A stretch of 64,000 nt of DNA, taken from contig WPIO01000050.1 of the NCBI GenBank assembly GCA_009760855.2, positions 2,559,501 to 2,623,500 on the forward strand, written 5' to 3'. Each line of letters begins with the position of its first letter. The stretch's first letter is position 1. This document shows positions 24,113-36,892 of this stretch, one piece after another. The notes beneath the pieces were generated by a model. That model made no database searches. It saw only the letters and a list, made by a program, of their open reading frames with translations, and was not told the origin of the DNA. A program made the position numbers and the translations under genes. Source of the DNA: Cristatella mucedo. Lineage: Eukaryota; Bryozoa; Phylactolaemata; Cristatellidae.

Positions 24113-24325
24113 CTATCGAGTTCAGAAAGCTCTACCGACGAGAATGTCTCTCCAGGAGCTTCACGAGAGGTCACGGTAGCACTACAAACCAATCCAGTCG
24201 TGGAATTGTCGAGGCCTCGAAAACTGTCGGCGGCATCTCCCACCGATGTTTGTGCACCACACCACGAGTTTCCACCATAAGGATATCTCGGATAATCTAA
24301 TAAATCTTGCGTATCCTCTATAATA
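24113..24325 (-). CDS. Exon A4, acidic module with 7-codon insertion
   Basis: A 213-bp exon, phase 2-2, acceptor AATTGCAG before TATTATAG, donor GATAG before GTATGG. It encodes IIEDTQDLLDYPRYPYGGN, then VGDAADSFRGLD, and ends SSVELSELD. It is 21 bp longer than the other A copies, exactly seven codons, near the start (Tyr/Pro/Gly-rich), so the frame is preserved. Fully open. Confidence 0.7.
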
Positions 24326-24349
24326 CTGCAATTAAAACAGAAATACGTG

Positions 24350-24535
24350 GTGAACCGTCACGGTATCCTAGGTAAGGTGGTTTTGTAGAACCTCGGTACT
24401 GAGGGTCCCTGGTCAAATCTTGGAGTGAGGTGAATCTCTGCGGTCAATTCAAGCTGCGGAGATAGCCTTTCGTTAAATTACTTTGTCGCTATACAAATAA
24501 TGCTTGTAAATCAGCTGAAAGTTTCTAAATCTAGT
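24350..24535 (+). mobile_element. SINE upstream of A4
   Basis: Starts GTGAACCGTCACGG, box-A-like TAGGTAAGGTGG, degraded box B, body to TGCTTGTAAATCAGCTG. Confidence 0.55.
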
Positions 24536-24619
24536 CAATACATGCCAAAGCTTTATTCGTGCATCTACTTTGCTAAAGGCTCTGCGATTTACTAATTTAT
24601 CAACGGTTAAAAGCAGAAT

Positions 24620-25640
24620 TTACTCACCTAAGCAACGAGGCGAGCCATAGCTTGGCTCCTGCATACCTAGCTAAGCTGCTGCAACGGTTCTGACTCCACG
24701 TGCCCTCGGGTCATCAATGGGCAATAAAATAACAGTTCCACTCCTAAGCTTGATAAAAATACTTCCCACAGATTCTTTATCTCTTTAGGTCTTAGACTTA
24801 AGAGCTAATTTCACATTTTGTGTTCAGCATCGTATGCTAGCTAGGCACAATAAATTTCATCGCTAGTTTTATTTGCTAAAATAAAATAATCTCTTTTTGT
24901 TCCTATATATTTGAATGTCCATGGTCCACATGTTTTGATGTCGGCTAATATTTAATAAAATACTTTACTCACATACATATATGTTAGTGCTGATGTAGCT
25001 CACGACTTTCGTTATTCTCTTTGAGAAATAACGTGGATAGACGGCAATTCTTCTAAGACATTGCCTATGTTATGATGACAAGTAATTTTTAATGCAAGTT
25101 ACTAGCACTGAATCCCATTCAACGGACGTTGACAAGTGGGTATGGATCGACCGTAGTGACTGCGGGAGCTACCCGGCCTTGCATAGGGTACCGAAGAATA
25201 CCGACGAGCTATTGAGGGTATAGAGACTTCCCAGCTAGTAATGTTTCTGGAATGCTACGTAATCATGAAGTGTAACGACACTAACGACAGAGTACCCCTA
25301 AAAGCTGCGGTTACAACGGCCGTGAACTCGAATACAGCACCAAAAGCTAAATGGAGGAGAACATTCTTTTAGCCGGACTTTCTAGATTTAACATCAAGCC
25401 TATCACCGGAGAAGCAAAAATCGTTAAATGACAGGGCATCACAGAAATTGTGTTACATGGAAACTCATCAACTAAATACTTAATTGCAACTGATAAGAAA
25501 TACTATATAGATCACGACTTCCGTTACTCTCTTCGGGAAAGAACCTGGATAGTGCCCATTCTTCTAAGACAGCCTGTGTTATGATAACATGTAATTTTAA
25601 TGCAGATTGTATAAAGTTATATTAAGCTAAAGTTATATAA
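24620..25640. repeat. Duplicated block with missing B exon
   Basis: A LINE relic (24.62-24.79), then intron sequence paralogous to that flanking B1-B3, but no B exon remains where one is expected (about 24.75-24.87 kb). Confidence 0.45.
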
Positions 25641-25659
25641 GGCCTACAGAGGTATTCTG

Positions 25660-26670
25660 TTGAGAGAGTGTGGTTACACAACATGATCAATTCTGTTTGT
25701 AACCATTAAACAAAGTCATTTATTGATGACATACCTAAATGGATAGCAGCAAATTTTCAAAACCTGAACAAAGATACAACTAACTTACTTGTTATGCAAA
25801 AACCCAGTGTGATTCAAAAATTGAAAAGGCTGACGCTCAATATTGGCTCGTCCAGCATATCTCCAGTTGAAGCAGCTCGAAATCTAGATGTCATTCCAAA
25901 GCGACCTCTCGTTAGACGACCATATCAGCTCCACAATCAAATCTGCCTATTTTCAGCTTCATAACAATGCTAAAATTTGGGCTTTTTTAGATAAGGATAC
26001 CACGTCCAAGTTGGTCCAGACAGGCGATTGCAGCTGGTGCAAAAATCCACAGCTAGGCTTGTCTGTCGTGAGATTCGCAGCTGCCATATCACACCACTTC
26101 TCGGCGACCTGCACTGGCTACCAGTAAAGCAACGGATTGACTTCCAGGTTACCTTGCTCACTTTTAGGTCACTTCATTCTTTGGCCTCAGTCTATCTCTC
26201 AGATAGACTCCCCCACCAGGCCGAGCTTCGTACCACCAGCTTTCGGAATCCAACCGTTTACCAATACCTCTTACGAACATCAAATTCTTTGGAGACCGTG
26301 CATTTAGTTCGTATGCTCCCAAAGCCTGGAACTCCCTCCCGACCTGAGTCAGAACATCCCCTGACCTGACCACATTTAAAAAGAATTTAAAAACACACCT
26401 ATTTAGGACAGCATTTAGTGGGTCCCTGTGATTCGTCCTTGATGTGCTTATGGGTGCTGACGCTGTGCATGCTGCGACTAGCCACATTTGCTTGCTGACC
26501 CTGTGCATGTCACCCCAAACCATTTTATTCAATTTTTTTTCTTTATCAAGCATGATGTTACTCTCTATTCAATTGCAATTTCCTTTTGCTGCAAATGTAA
26601 AGAGCCTAGAGAGAGATTGAGTTCTCTGAGGTCGCTTTATCAAGTGCATTATAATTACTATTATAAAATA
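25660..26670 (+). mobile_element. CR1/L2-like LINE fragment, about 1 kb
   Basis: Reads WIAANFQNLNKDTTNLLVM (in part by frame), ISPVEAARNLDVI, then LVQKSTARLVCREIRS, LHWLPVKQRIDFQVTLLTF and LHSLASVYLSDRL; ends GCGCTAG-type motif and GTCGCTTTATCAAGTGCATT plus ATT repeats. Internally deleted and frameshifted. Best copy of the RT C-terminal region here. Confidence 0.8.
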
Positions 26671-26699
26671 CACTAATCCTTTAAAATCTACCGAAAATA

Positions 26700-28590
26700 A
26701 TTACACCAATGCATGATCTTATTTCGCTTAGGTTAAAAAAAGGTTTGAATTAAAATTTTCCCATACGAAGCCATTGGAAACAAGCGTGTTTGGAGCTTCA
26801 TGTAATTCTGTCCATCACGGATTAAACCAAAGGAGAAGGTTATAAGCTTTCTGAGCACTAATCCCGTTTTTGCTGCAAAAATGCCCCACTGAATATAATC
26901 ATATTGAGACTCGTCGCGGAGATGTCTGTGCTAATAATCAGAGCTTCTTGGATAAGTGTTCTCAATGCCCAATTCCAAAGAATATTTATAAATACACATG
27001 TAGTAAGCAGCTACACCAAACTCTCCACAAAGAAGCTACTGGTCAAAATGCTTTTCTCTAAGAACCGTGGTTTTAGGAGTCGTAAGTTAATAGAGTAACA
27101 AATATCTTATCGTCAAAATCTGTGAAACAGTTCAGTTACTAATCAGCGCCTCCAGCATCTGCTAGAAAGGGAGGGAAGTGATAATTGCCTTCCGACGTCA
27201 AGTTCTTAAGGTGTTTTTTTTCTGTTGTGGTGCTCTATTTCGCATATCACAACTCTTCAGAGAAATTCTTCTCAAAAACCAACGAAATTACTAATTTTTA
27301 TAAAGCATATATATAATGTTTGACTGTGGCCAGCTAAAGATTAAATGTCTGTGGCAATTTCTATGTTTCGACTTCATTCCATCTCGCCATTACATGTGTG
27401 CAATCCAGCCACCCCATCCGCGACTTTCGCATTGCCGACTGACAGTAACATGCCTGGGAGGTACGATCGTCTGATGCATGTTAACTCTCAGCTACCGCAT
27501 TTTATTTGCCTTCCTAGCCGCGGTTGTTTTTTCCATAGGCATGTGAATATAAAATTTCCACACGAATTATTTTGCATAGTAGCAATGGCTGGAAGCATAG
27601 CCTGTTTGATATTCCAAAGATCGCTCCAAGCCCTTTAGTAGATCTCCATATGGTGCTGCTGGGAGTAACCTTAGCCTAGCTCAAATTAAGCCAAACCTTT
27701 AGGAACCTATAAACCCTACAAACCCATAAGCCCATTGTTACGCCTAATATGTAAATACTGGTGCATTATTAATGAACCGCTACTACTGCACAATATGCTA
27801 AAGAAATCTAGGCATTTTGTTTTGACCAAGAACTGGCTGAAATCGACAACGACCCGACCGTCACCGATAGAATACCGAAAGGCTTTCCTTCATCAATACC
27901 CCTAGATCAACAAAAACCAGTGGATGATACCAGTAATGTTCGCACATTTATTATTCAAGTTAACCTACTTAAGTTGACTTTGAATGAGTCATTCTTATCT
28001 CTTGCCTTGCTTGAATCCATCCCTCGCTCTCGATGACTAATCTGAAGCCTTCAATGTCAATTTTCCTAAATTAGCATAATTATTTTCTTGTTAGATCACG
28101 TGCATGGCCACTTGCAGCAACAGTCACGTGCTCAATCGGTAGCTCTGCCAAAAATGCTTAATAATAATCTAAGCTTTCACTGCAATGCTAATTATATCGG
28201 TTACTACTTTACCACTATCCTTTCCAGACCTCCAATGGGTCATCAAATTCTTTTAACTCCTTTGCTTCCTGTATTGATGACTTTCGTACATAAATTGCAG
28301 CAACCGTTTGCCAAAATTTGTTGGCAGCAGCACCAACTTACTAGTTACTGGAAAATTAAGTGTGATGCAGAAATGGAAACCTCAATGCTTGAAATCGACT
28401 ATGCATATACCCTGCTGCATCTACTCGATATGCATGTGTCCTGATATAATGTGACCTTTCACTATATAACCACTGTAGTTTAAAGTCTAATTCTCTTTAC
28501 TTTCTGCTAAATACCTTACTATAGCCGGAGCATGATTAAAGATAAATTTTAAATCTAAATAGGCTCGCGAATTTGTGAAATCATGTCTAG
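26700..28590. repeat. Duplicated intron block, copy 4
   Basis: 26.7-27.1 kb is paralogous to 6.75-7.0 kb, 27.35-27.7 kb to 7.3-7.75 kb (including a weak G copy), 27.95-28.45 kb to 8.05-8.6 kb. No exon. An accidental 118-codon open stretch at 28088-28444 lies in this non-coding block. Confidence 0.5.
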
Positions 28591-28890
28591 ACTTCTGCAA
28601 CTTATTTCGTGCTTACCTGAGCAATCAATCGCTAACAGTCGGTACACAACTGTGCAGTTAGGCTTTTCTGTTCTGAGCTTTGAAGTCGCAACAACACATC
28701 ACTTCTAGGCAAATTTCAATGGAACCCAGCCAAGCAATATATCCACGTCAAGGTTTAGTCACTCACTTTAAGGCCCCTTCATCTTTTGGCACTACCTACT
28801 TAATTATAATGACTCCCTTACATACCTGTGTGTCGTACTTCTCGCTTAGTCGATTCAAATTACAGAAGCTAGTTCTTTTGCAAACGTGAG
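28590..28890 (+). mobile_element. LINE relic in duplicated intron, copy 4
   Basis: Degraded paralogue of the 8690 and 11640 relics (LQLISCLPE, KAPSSFGTTYL-like). Confidence 0.45.
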
Positions 28891-29286
28891 ATGCATTACC
28901 TGGGTAAACGCTTTATCACACTAAATATCTCGAATTACCATCATTCCTTTCAACCAGACTCATGCCAACTAACAGGGATACCTGACAGCAGGACATGTGT
29001 TTCTTAGCTAGGTAGAAGCCGCTAGAAAACTCCACACCGAACGACGGCTAAAGAAAGTGCTGCTGAGATCCTTTGATGATTAAACGATTTTAACCTGATA
29101 TTTTCGGCTCTAAGAGACAGGTTACATGCTGCTACAATTAAGTTACTACTGTACCAATCGACTTGTACCACTCGCTCTATCGGCCAAGGTTTAAATAGCT
29201 ATGTTACCAATTTCCAGTAGACTCTTGTGAATTTAGACTTCCTCATATTTATGAACCAACGCCCCAATGCTTGTATTTGGCCGTAC

Positions 29287-29478
29287 TTATCGAGTTCTAA
29301 AAGCTGCACTAATTACCATGTCTTGCTAGCAGCTGCAAGTGGGTTCAGGTCATCACCATAAACCACTTTAGCAGTGAGAACGTCGATGCATCTAAAACTG
29401 TTGACCACGTCTGGCAAACACGTTTCTGCCTCGCTCCTCAAGCTGCTGCCTAAAGGATCACTCAAGTCCTCTATAATC
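29287..29478 (-). pseudogene. Exon A5, A module with premature stop
   Basis: 192 bp with acceptor AATGTAG and donor GATAA before GTACGG, homologous to A1-A4 over the whole length (IIEDLSDPLGSS at the start, VVNSFRCIDV in the middle). In the module frame codon 55 of 63 is TAA (29313-29315), where other copies have the Ser codon after Trp. The donor is also weakened (AA before GT). As a phase 2-2 exon it can be skipped without frameshift. Confidence 0.66.
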
Positions 29479-29499
29479 CTACATTAAAGCAGAAATACT

Positions 29500-29690
29500 T
29501 GGTGATTGGTGATTGCATACTAGGTAAGGCGGTTTCTGTTTACGTCCTCGGACCCGAGGTAATTGGTTCAGATCCTGTAGTGGGGCGATCCTGTATTGCA
29601 GCCACAAGCAGTGTGATAGCCCCAAAATCTCGCCTGTTGCTATAAAAAAGACACTGTTTAGTCAACTAGCAAGATTGTATGCAATATATC
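29500..29690 (+). mobile_element. SINE upstream of A5
   Basis: Starts GGTGATTGCATACTAGG with box-A-like TAGGTAAGGCGG and box-B-like AATTGGTTCAGATCC, then the family body. Confidence 0.62.
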
Positions 29691-29699
29691 CTAGCAAAT

Positions 29700-31500
29700 A
29701 TTCTGTCGCAGTTTTGGTTGCCATAAAATAAGAGGTGCTGCTACAACATATTAAGAGCATAGTAACGAACCATCTACGAAACTTGCCGAGACTGCTGAAC
29801 CCCTTGACTTCCAACACAGGCCAAGCGGTGATCTCAACTAAATCCTGCTGTGGGATGACCTCAAATTTTTATATGGAGCAGCAATCACAATCTTAGAGTA
29901 TATCTCAACAAGCCTAGTTCTGCCTTTGTATCGGAAGCACCCATTAGTGATAGCTCCTGTTCCGTGTTTCCGAACACCATTCAGGTGCTATGCATAAGTT
30001 TTTGATTTTCGATTTTTGCGAGTCTTTACGGTAACCAAGTAGGCTACTCTTCCCACTTTTTAATGACCTGTTGGTTGACCGTAATTGAAGCCGTCTCTCG
30101 ATCTCAACAGCGTTTGCCTCGGACCGTAAAGCTAAGCAGCTTGGCTTACCAATGCTGCACAAAACCTTGAGCCATAGCATTCGATTCTTTCTGCAAGCTC
30201 TAGGATTTATCCAATATGGACAATTTGAACACGGCTGCGTCCAAATTAGGTTTTATAAATCAAGACGAATGCGGGTAAGTCTAAAACTTGTAGTCCAACA
30301 CAGTAAAAAATACTTGATATTTCTGGTTGCCAATTGACTGCAGGTAATTTAAAATACTGTCTCATAGTTACACATTTTTCATGACAGAGATTTGCCTAGA
30401 AACAAGCTATTTATGCAAATTCTAAAATTTTGAAGGCATAATAAAAAAGTTAGCTGAAAAATATGTTATCAGATAAAATGTCTGGTGGCTGTATACTTTG
30501 TTGCTATATGCTTGCATGAGTGTAGGTTTCATGTGTTGTTTCTACATAATTAATTGTCCTTCCATTTCTAGTGTGTTTTACTCGCAAGTAAAAATCAGTG
30601 CCCAAACTAGTGTCGCTGTGTTTGATCGTAACAAAGACTTATTAAATTGAATTATGGTCCTTTTATTGAATGCAAACCATTTCTTGATGAGAAAATTGTC
30701 AACTCTCTACCACAAGAGGTGCCATAGCTAGGTTCTATCTTACCTAGCTGATATGCAACAATATTTTTAGACTTATCTTGCCCTTAGATCAGCTAAGAAC
30801 GATAAATTAGCAGTTCCATTCATCTACTTAAAGACCGTTAGTGACAAAAGCTTTTTATTTTCAATGGAGACTATGGGCCTCACTTCCAGAGTTCTTCCTA
30901 AGAAACATCTCTCTTACTGCTGACTGTAGAATAATGTTTCCAGCAGTCCAGAGTTGCTGTAAGCATACAACTCACTTCCCTTACTAGCCATCGTGACTCA
31001 GGTTTGCTTCTTATCTCATCTTCTTCGATTAAAATTAAGTCTTACTGCCACTAAATGTGAGCTTAAATATCCGCTTACACTCTTAGCCTACTATATACAG
31101 ATCCAAGACTAGTACCCGCCAGATCCTTACGGCTCTGTGGATTTGTTTACCGCGGGAGATGCACTAAGTTAGCCTAATAAGGAAGCATGCAGCAAGAACA
31201 ATATGGAGACGCCAACACACCACAGGCATTATCGGTCAACCTCACTTGGACCATCGGAAATGCCAAGCTCTGATTTTCGCCTCCGTCGGATAGCTGAGCG
31301 ATTGAGCGCTCTGCAGAGCAACCACCTACATAGAGTTCCCCTCGCCGGATCGATATCCTAGTTGGTCTGCGATGGAATGCTGTGGTTTAGCTCGTTAAGC
31401 TAGTGGTCGAATGAGCCTGCAAACACTTTGATCGACTCACAGAGCAAACACGTAGCATAGAGCTAGAGCGAGAGAATGAAGGACTGTGAACAGCATCGGC
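29700..31500. other. Intron E2/A5, no gene supported
   Basis: Includes a LINE relic near 30.70-31.0 kb. Nothing else recognised. Confidence 0.4.
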
Positions 31501-31528
31501 ATTGCTATTGCCGCGGCGGCAAACTCAC

Positions 31529-31664
31529 CCAGTCTCTGATGTGGCGTGTGAGCTGCTCAGCCCCTTCACATGTGGCATCGGCGGCAGAATTGTTGCAGCA
31601 TTGTTTGTTGCCTCTTGTCTTGCAGAGTAAGACCCGGCCAGTGTACTTTGGAGAATGTCGGTGC
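31529..31664 (-). CDS. Exon E2, Ser/Thr/Ala-rich module
   Basis: A 136-bp exon, phase 1-2, acceptor TCGTAG before GCACCGAC, donor ACTGG before GTGAGT. The phase-compatible frame reads TDILQSTLAGSYSARQ, a Pro/Met stretch, and SSSHATSET. Another frame is also open here and reads RHRHSPKYTG, but only the first frame is open in E4 and E7 and consistent with the phase of D and A neighbours. Function unknown; composition suggests a disordered linker. Confidence 0.58.
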
Positions 31665-32959
31665 CTACGAGATTCAAAATTAGAGTTTTCTGTGTTGTCA
31701 TGCCCCACATAGGATTCAGCATGCAGGGTAGGTCTGTCATTTTATTTAATGGACTGTGGCAGTTGCTTCGGGGGAGAAGGCCAAAACAACTGAACCTATT
31801 TAATTGCCACATGCAACGACAGTGGGTCTTTTTCAAAATACCTTAGCAGAAAAAAGTCTCTATTTAGGTGTCTGGTAATGCTCTGGGAGAAACGAAGCAT
31901 CAAAGGGTAGGTCATAGAATAACAAGTATGATGCCTACATTAGCCTTCCATGATTACAATATAACTATACCCAGGCTGTATTCAGTACGCCGGGACGAGA
32001 CGGCTGTGGTGTGATGAGGATTGCCTGCTGGGCCATGGTTTGTCTGACCTGTGTTCAAAGCCTGTTGTATGGTGACGAGAAGTCACTGGGGCTCTTGGGT
32101 AGCTGAAGTTGGCAGACTAAATCGTTGGGTTAAACGCTCCCTGTATCGCCGAGTAATGCGTCTGAATGGGTGCAGGCATGATCCGGGGATGCGGCCACAC
32201 ACGCAAGAAACGAGAACCATAGGACAGAGCAGAGCTTGATATCATGCTCTTTGCTATGGCTTGTATATTCCTCATTCCCCTGTAGTGAGTTGCCCGTGTC
32301 CTACATCCTTGAGCTGCCACCTTCGGCGAGCTGGGATCCGCCATGTTTAGTGAATCTCATTTACAGCAGCCAATGTCGTCTTGGCTGTTACTTGTATGGA
32401 TTGTTGCTACTACTCAAGATTATACCTACCCGAGATTGTACTCCCCGTCAGAAGAGTTGGCCTGGTGTTTCCTTTGCCACCGTACCTCATGTACCTAGAT
32501 TCCCCCGAAGTTATATTAATTTAATCTGTTGTTTTTGGCAATTTTGATATCATATAGAGTTTTAACCTGAGGGACGCCAGTTTTAACCTATTTCAGTGAC
32601 TTGGCGAGCAGCAGCTTAGCCGGAGTGCGTTGGGGCTTGGCCGGAAATAGCGTCAGCCCTTGGATTTCGGCCACATAACCGTGCCAAAAAAGCACAGAAG
32701 TACGTGAGAACACACAACACAGTGCATTCCTCGTTAGCGTAGACGGGTTTGTCTGGATTCGATTCTGTCGTTTAGCAGGTCCTCGTTGGGATTCTCATCG
32801 TTCCACAATCTAGGATTTTCGGGGAACCATGTCAGCCGTAGTTTTTAGGAATCGGTAAAAACCTGAGTACCCGCTCGTTTTGTATTGCTAGCGTTTTCTA
32901 GAACCACTCATTGAGCTCTCTCTCAAGCATCACTAACATCTGTAACTTAGTATTCTTCA

Positions 32960-35900
32960 GGCCTAACATAACACCGGCAGCCAAACTTCATGTTTTTCTT
33001 TGAAATATTCACTCAATGAGCAAAAACATCCATAGTGTTGAGCTACCTTATTTCTTAAAAGGGCTGGACAAGCTAACCTTGAATCGAACATGCCTAAAAT
33101 TCTAAACTGCCCGATGATTAAATACTCAACCCCAACTGGTTTTTCCTTCTTTAGCACCCATAGATCAGTTATAACTAGTGATGAAATCGCTATAAACACA
33201 ACTTTGAACTGCGAATTCATGACAAACAGCTATGGATAGTAGCTGTTGTCTATCACCCACCGGGTAGAAGTTCTTTTTTTTCCATTCATCTTTGATCTCA
33301 TTTATATTCTCTGTGAGATAAATTGATCTTTCCTTAATATGTGTGAGTTAAAAATTCATTTTTGTAAGTTATTTTATGCTCTCAGCATTCAATTTCGTGA
33401 CCTGAAAGAACCATTGTCACTTCTAACTCACGTACACAGCCCTACTGACATCAAAGGTCACAAATACAACTGCACTTTGTCATGATCAATTCTTATCAAA
33501 TTCTCCTTATCTGCCCACTTGCAGATCTCATTCACTCTACAATATGTGCCCTCATCTAAAATCAAACGTGAATCACAAAACCTCAAGACTCTCGACATTG
33601 ACGCTAGTCATGACAGAATATCTGCTTTGCCTCTGCTTCTCAATCCTCCTCCCACCTATCATGGTCAGTAGATTGCTAGAACACGACACGTGCAGAAATG
33701 CTTGAGAGGTATTTACCACAGACTTAGCACGAGGTGCGCCCTCACCCAGACTGCATACGGTTAACCACTTGCATTATGCTTTCTAAGTGTACAGATAAAA
33801 GCTTGAAAAAAACTTGCATAAGATCAGGACTAGCTGTCAACCAAAAGACATACAGGACTACTGTAACTCCTACCAATCGATCTGTGGTAAGTCCAAGTCT
33901 AGCTTGTATACCAAAACGAAATGTGGAATCGCTTTTGCAACAATCAGAGTATAATGATGTCAACGATCAACCATCTCGTTAACCGCTCCCAGGTTAGCTC
34001 CCTATCAAATGATCCATGTAATAATCTAGGTTATCACATCTCTAGCTTCATCGTCAACAAGCTATTCACGGTCAGGGTGACGACCCCGAAAATGGCAGCT
34101 ACCTCTCTGGAATATTGTACATCGATTCCGTGCAGCAGCAGCTCTATGCCTTTACTCAAGAATTTCTTAAGAAAAATCTGCGTGTAGTTTGTATCCCGAT
34201 CAAAGAAAACAACTAGTTATCTGGACCCGGTCCTTCTTCTACAATGATTTTACCTGCTGTATTATGCCTAAACAGCCTCATAATTACGTTATTAACCTCA
34301 GCAAATGTGATAGCACCTTCATTAATCCTGTTGTCAGAACATTACTCTAGAAAGCAACACTAAACCAAAAGAACCTGAGCACTACAGCCCTGTCTCTCAT
34401 CTACCATTTGCAACAAAGAAATTAGAAACATTCTTGGATTGATGCATTTATCGATATTTCAAACCTTCCTATTATTTCCCTGACTGGTCAGATAGCTAAT
34501 CAACCCACAAATTCGGCCTATCTTTAGTTGTATAAGGACCTAATTAAAGAATCCTCTATAAGTAGAGTTTATCTGCTTATTAGGCTACATCCTTCGGCAG
34601 CATTTCATATTATCGCTCGTCGAGTCCTTCTAGCCCATTTCTCATATCAAATGGGCATCATTAGCCTTGCATTGCGATGGCTCAGGTCCTATCTCAGTGG
34701 TAGACTCCAGGATATTGGTGTGAAAAACAAAACTTATACTTTGAATTTCGGGAGTATATGGTACTTCAGGGCTCTCTGATTGCTCCCACTGTTTCCACGA
34801 TTTATACTCTCCTTATTGTTACTGTGATTGCTAGGTGCAATTTAGGCTTTCGGTTCTATGCAGATGACACACTGTTGTACCTTTCCTTGGATCCCTCCCG
34901 GGTCTCCAGCATGTCATATTCTCTGAACTCACATTATTGATGGGTTGATTATATCCGCACAGGAATAGCGGCAACATTTAATAAACTGAATGATGCAAAA
35001 CCAAATTTGTTAGTAATAGGTAAGCCAAGGGTGATTGAGAAATTGGAAACGCAAAATCCCGAAATCGGCTATGCCAGCATATCCCCTACATAGCCTGTAC
35101 GAAATGCAGGTGTGCTGTTCGAAAGTGACCATTTATTAGATAACTACATCATCTCTACGGTCAAGTCTGGCTGGTTTCAGCAAATTAACATTGCATGCTA
35201 CTAAATACGTACATACATACTTGCACTGCTATTCGGGCTTGGTTAGACAGGCATACCAAATCTAATTTGGTCCAGCCGATTTGAGAGCCTTGTCTTGACT
35301 TATATAACTCAGTGCTTGCTAGTCTACTGGCCAATGTAAAAAGGCGATTACAGCTAGTGCAAAGCTCTGCAGCTAGACCTGTCTGTACCGAGCCTCACCG
35401 TTTCCACATCCCACTTATTTCTTATCGAATCTGGCTTCGAGTCAAACGAGGCAATGTCTTCAAGGTCTTCAACGTCACCTTGAATTCTCTGTATACTATT
35501 GCTCCTGCCTGCGTCTCAGATCTGCTATACTAATTTGCTAAGCATCATTCCACCCGCCTTAGGGAATCTAATGGGCTACCTGTAACTAATGAAAACCACT
35601 TACATTTTAAAGCCCACGCCTTTACTTACTGTGCTCCCAAGGCCAGGAGCTGACTTGAGTCTTGCATCAGGACACACCTGATTTGATTACATGTAAAAGG
35701 AAACAGAAATATTCTATGTATCGCAGCCTTTAGTAGATCACTGTGATTCATCTAGCATGAGCTTATGTGGGCTGTAACTTTAGCTGCTATCACTAGCCAT
35801 ACTTGCATTCTCTTTGCAACGTAAGACGAAGTCTGTTGGCTACCGAATGCGTATCGAAAGCTGCTTAAACTGTGAGTGCACTATACAAAACTCCTGCGTA

Positions 35901-36160
35901 ACACCAACATGGTCTTTATGACTTTGAGGAGTTAGAGACGGAGATGCGTTACAATGAATTACAGGCTAACCCTGTCACTGCTAACCATGTTGATCTTGTC
36001 GGTTATTGAGCATGCTACTGCCAACCACTCATTCGTGCATCAATTTCAGCAAAGTAAAGTGGCTAGAAAGAGATTTAGTTGTCTAAGGGAATCATATCAA
36101 GTGTACTATTATTGTTATTGCAATTCAATGCTGTGGCTTGCTATTGACATTGAAAAGACA
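32960..36160 (+). mobile_element. LINE with endonuclease and RT remnants, about 3.2 kb
   Basis: The longest element here. Near 33230 it reads LWIVAVVYHPPGR, an APE-type endonuclease motif; 34600-34920 reads AFHIIARRVLLAHFSYQ, LRWLRSYLSGRLQD and FYADDTLLYLSLD, the RT catalytic YADD. 35310-35530 reads RLQLVQSSAARPVC; a 3' end with ATT/GTT repeats is near 36100. Many frameshifts and stops, so non-autonomous now. CR1/L2-like. It lies in the D2/E2 intron, same orientation as the plus-strand array. Confidence 0.78.
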
Positions 36161-36892
36161 AAGGCATGCATTTAAAGTCCTTAGAGAGATGCTCTGAGAT
36201 GAAAAAACGTTCCGTAGCACGAGTTTCCGTTCAGTCAGCCGGCTCTCAGCAGTCGTTGCTTGACTACTTAAGAGAAATCCGTGACTTCCCTCAGAGCCTT
36301 GAAACTCAGTGTAATACTACCAGTACCCGGCATACATCGGCATAGCAAGCCTAGTATGAAAACACTTATGGACACTGGCTTGTTGGGTTGAGTTAAGTAA
36401 TAGGCAGGACATGATGCACAAGTTGGCAGAAAAATCAACACTCGTCATGAAAAAAGATTTCCCTTTATGGGCCAGTCGCGACGATAGGAGGGCAAAGGAT
36501 CGGTTCAGATAGTGCGGTCATTGTAAGCTCAAAAAAGAAGAAGACATCATGGGGAAGCTTAGGAATTTCTTAATTCTACATAAGGTTACAAAAACTGAGA
36601 TCGGATAAGTTGAATATTTGGCTAGGCTTAGAGTTGCATTGATACGATTTTCCAAAGGACCTGCGATCGACTGCCTATGTCTCGATCGAAGGACTTGTGT
36701 GAAAAGTAATTAACTTGCCGAGGCCTCAGTTGCTGGCATGTGAAAAATGCTGCAGAAAAAGTTTACTTAAATTCCTGACTTTAATCACTTTCGATAACCT
36801 CAATTACACTGCGACTCCAAAGCTTAAAACTTACATTAGAAGGCTCATCCGTATCCCGTTGAATACCTTAAGTAGGTGAGAGAGCCAGTTAC

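Noticed and set aside
28088-28444. 118-codon gene
   Set aside because: Lies in a duplicated intron; paralogues at 8.2 and 11.2 kb do not keep the frame.
31505-31708. E2 read in the frame RHRHSPKYTGRVLLC
   Set aside because: This frame has stops in E4 and E7 and does not fit the phases of neighbouring exons; the alternative frame is open in E2, E3, E4 and E7.
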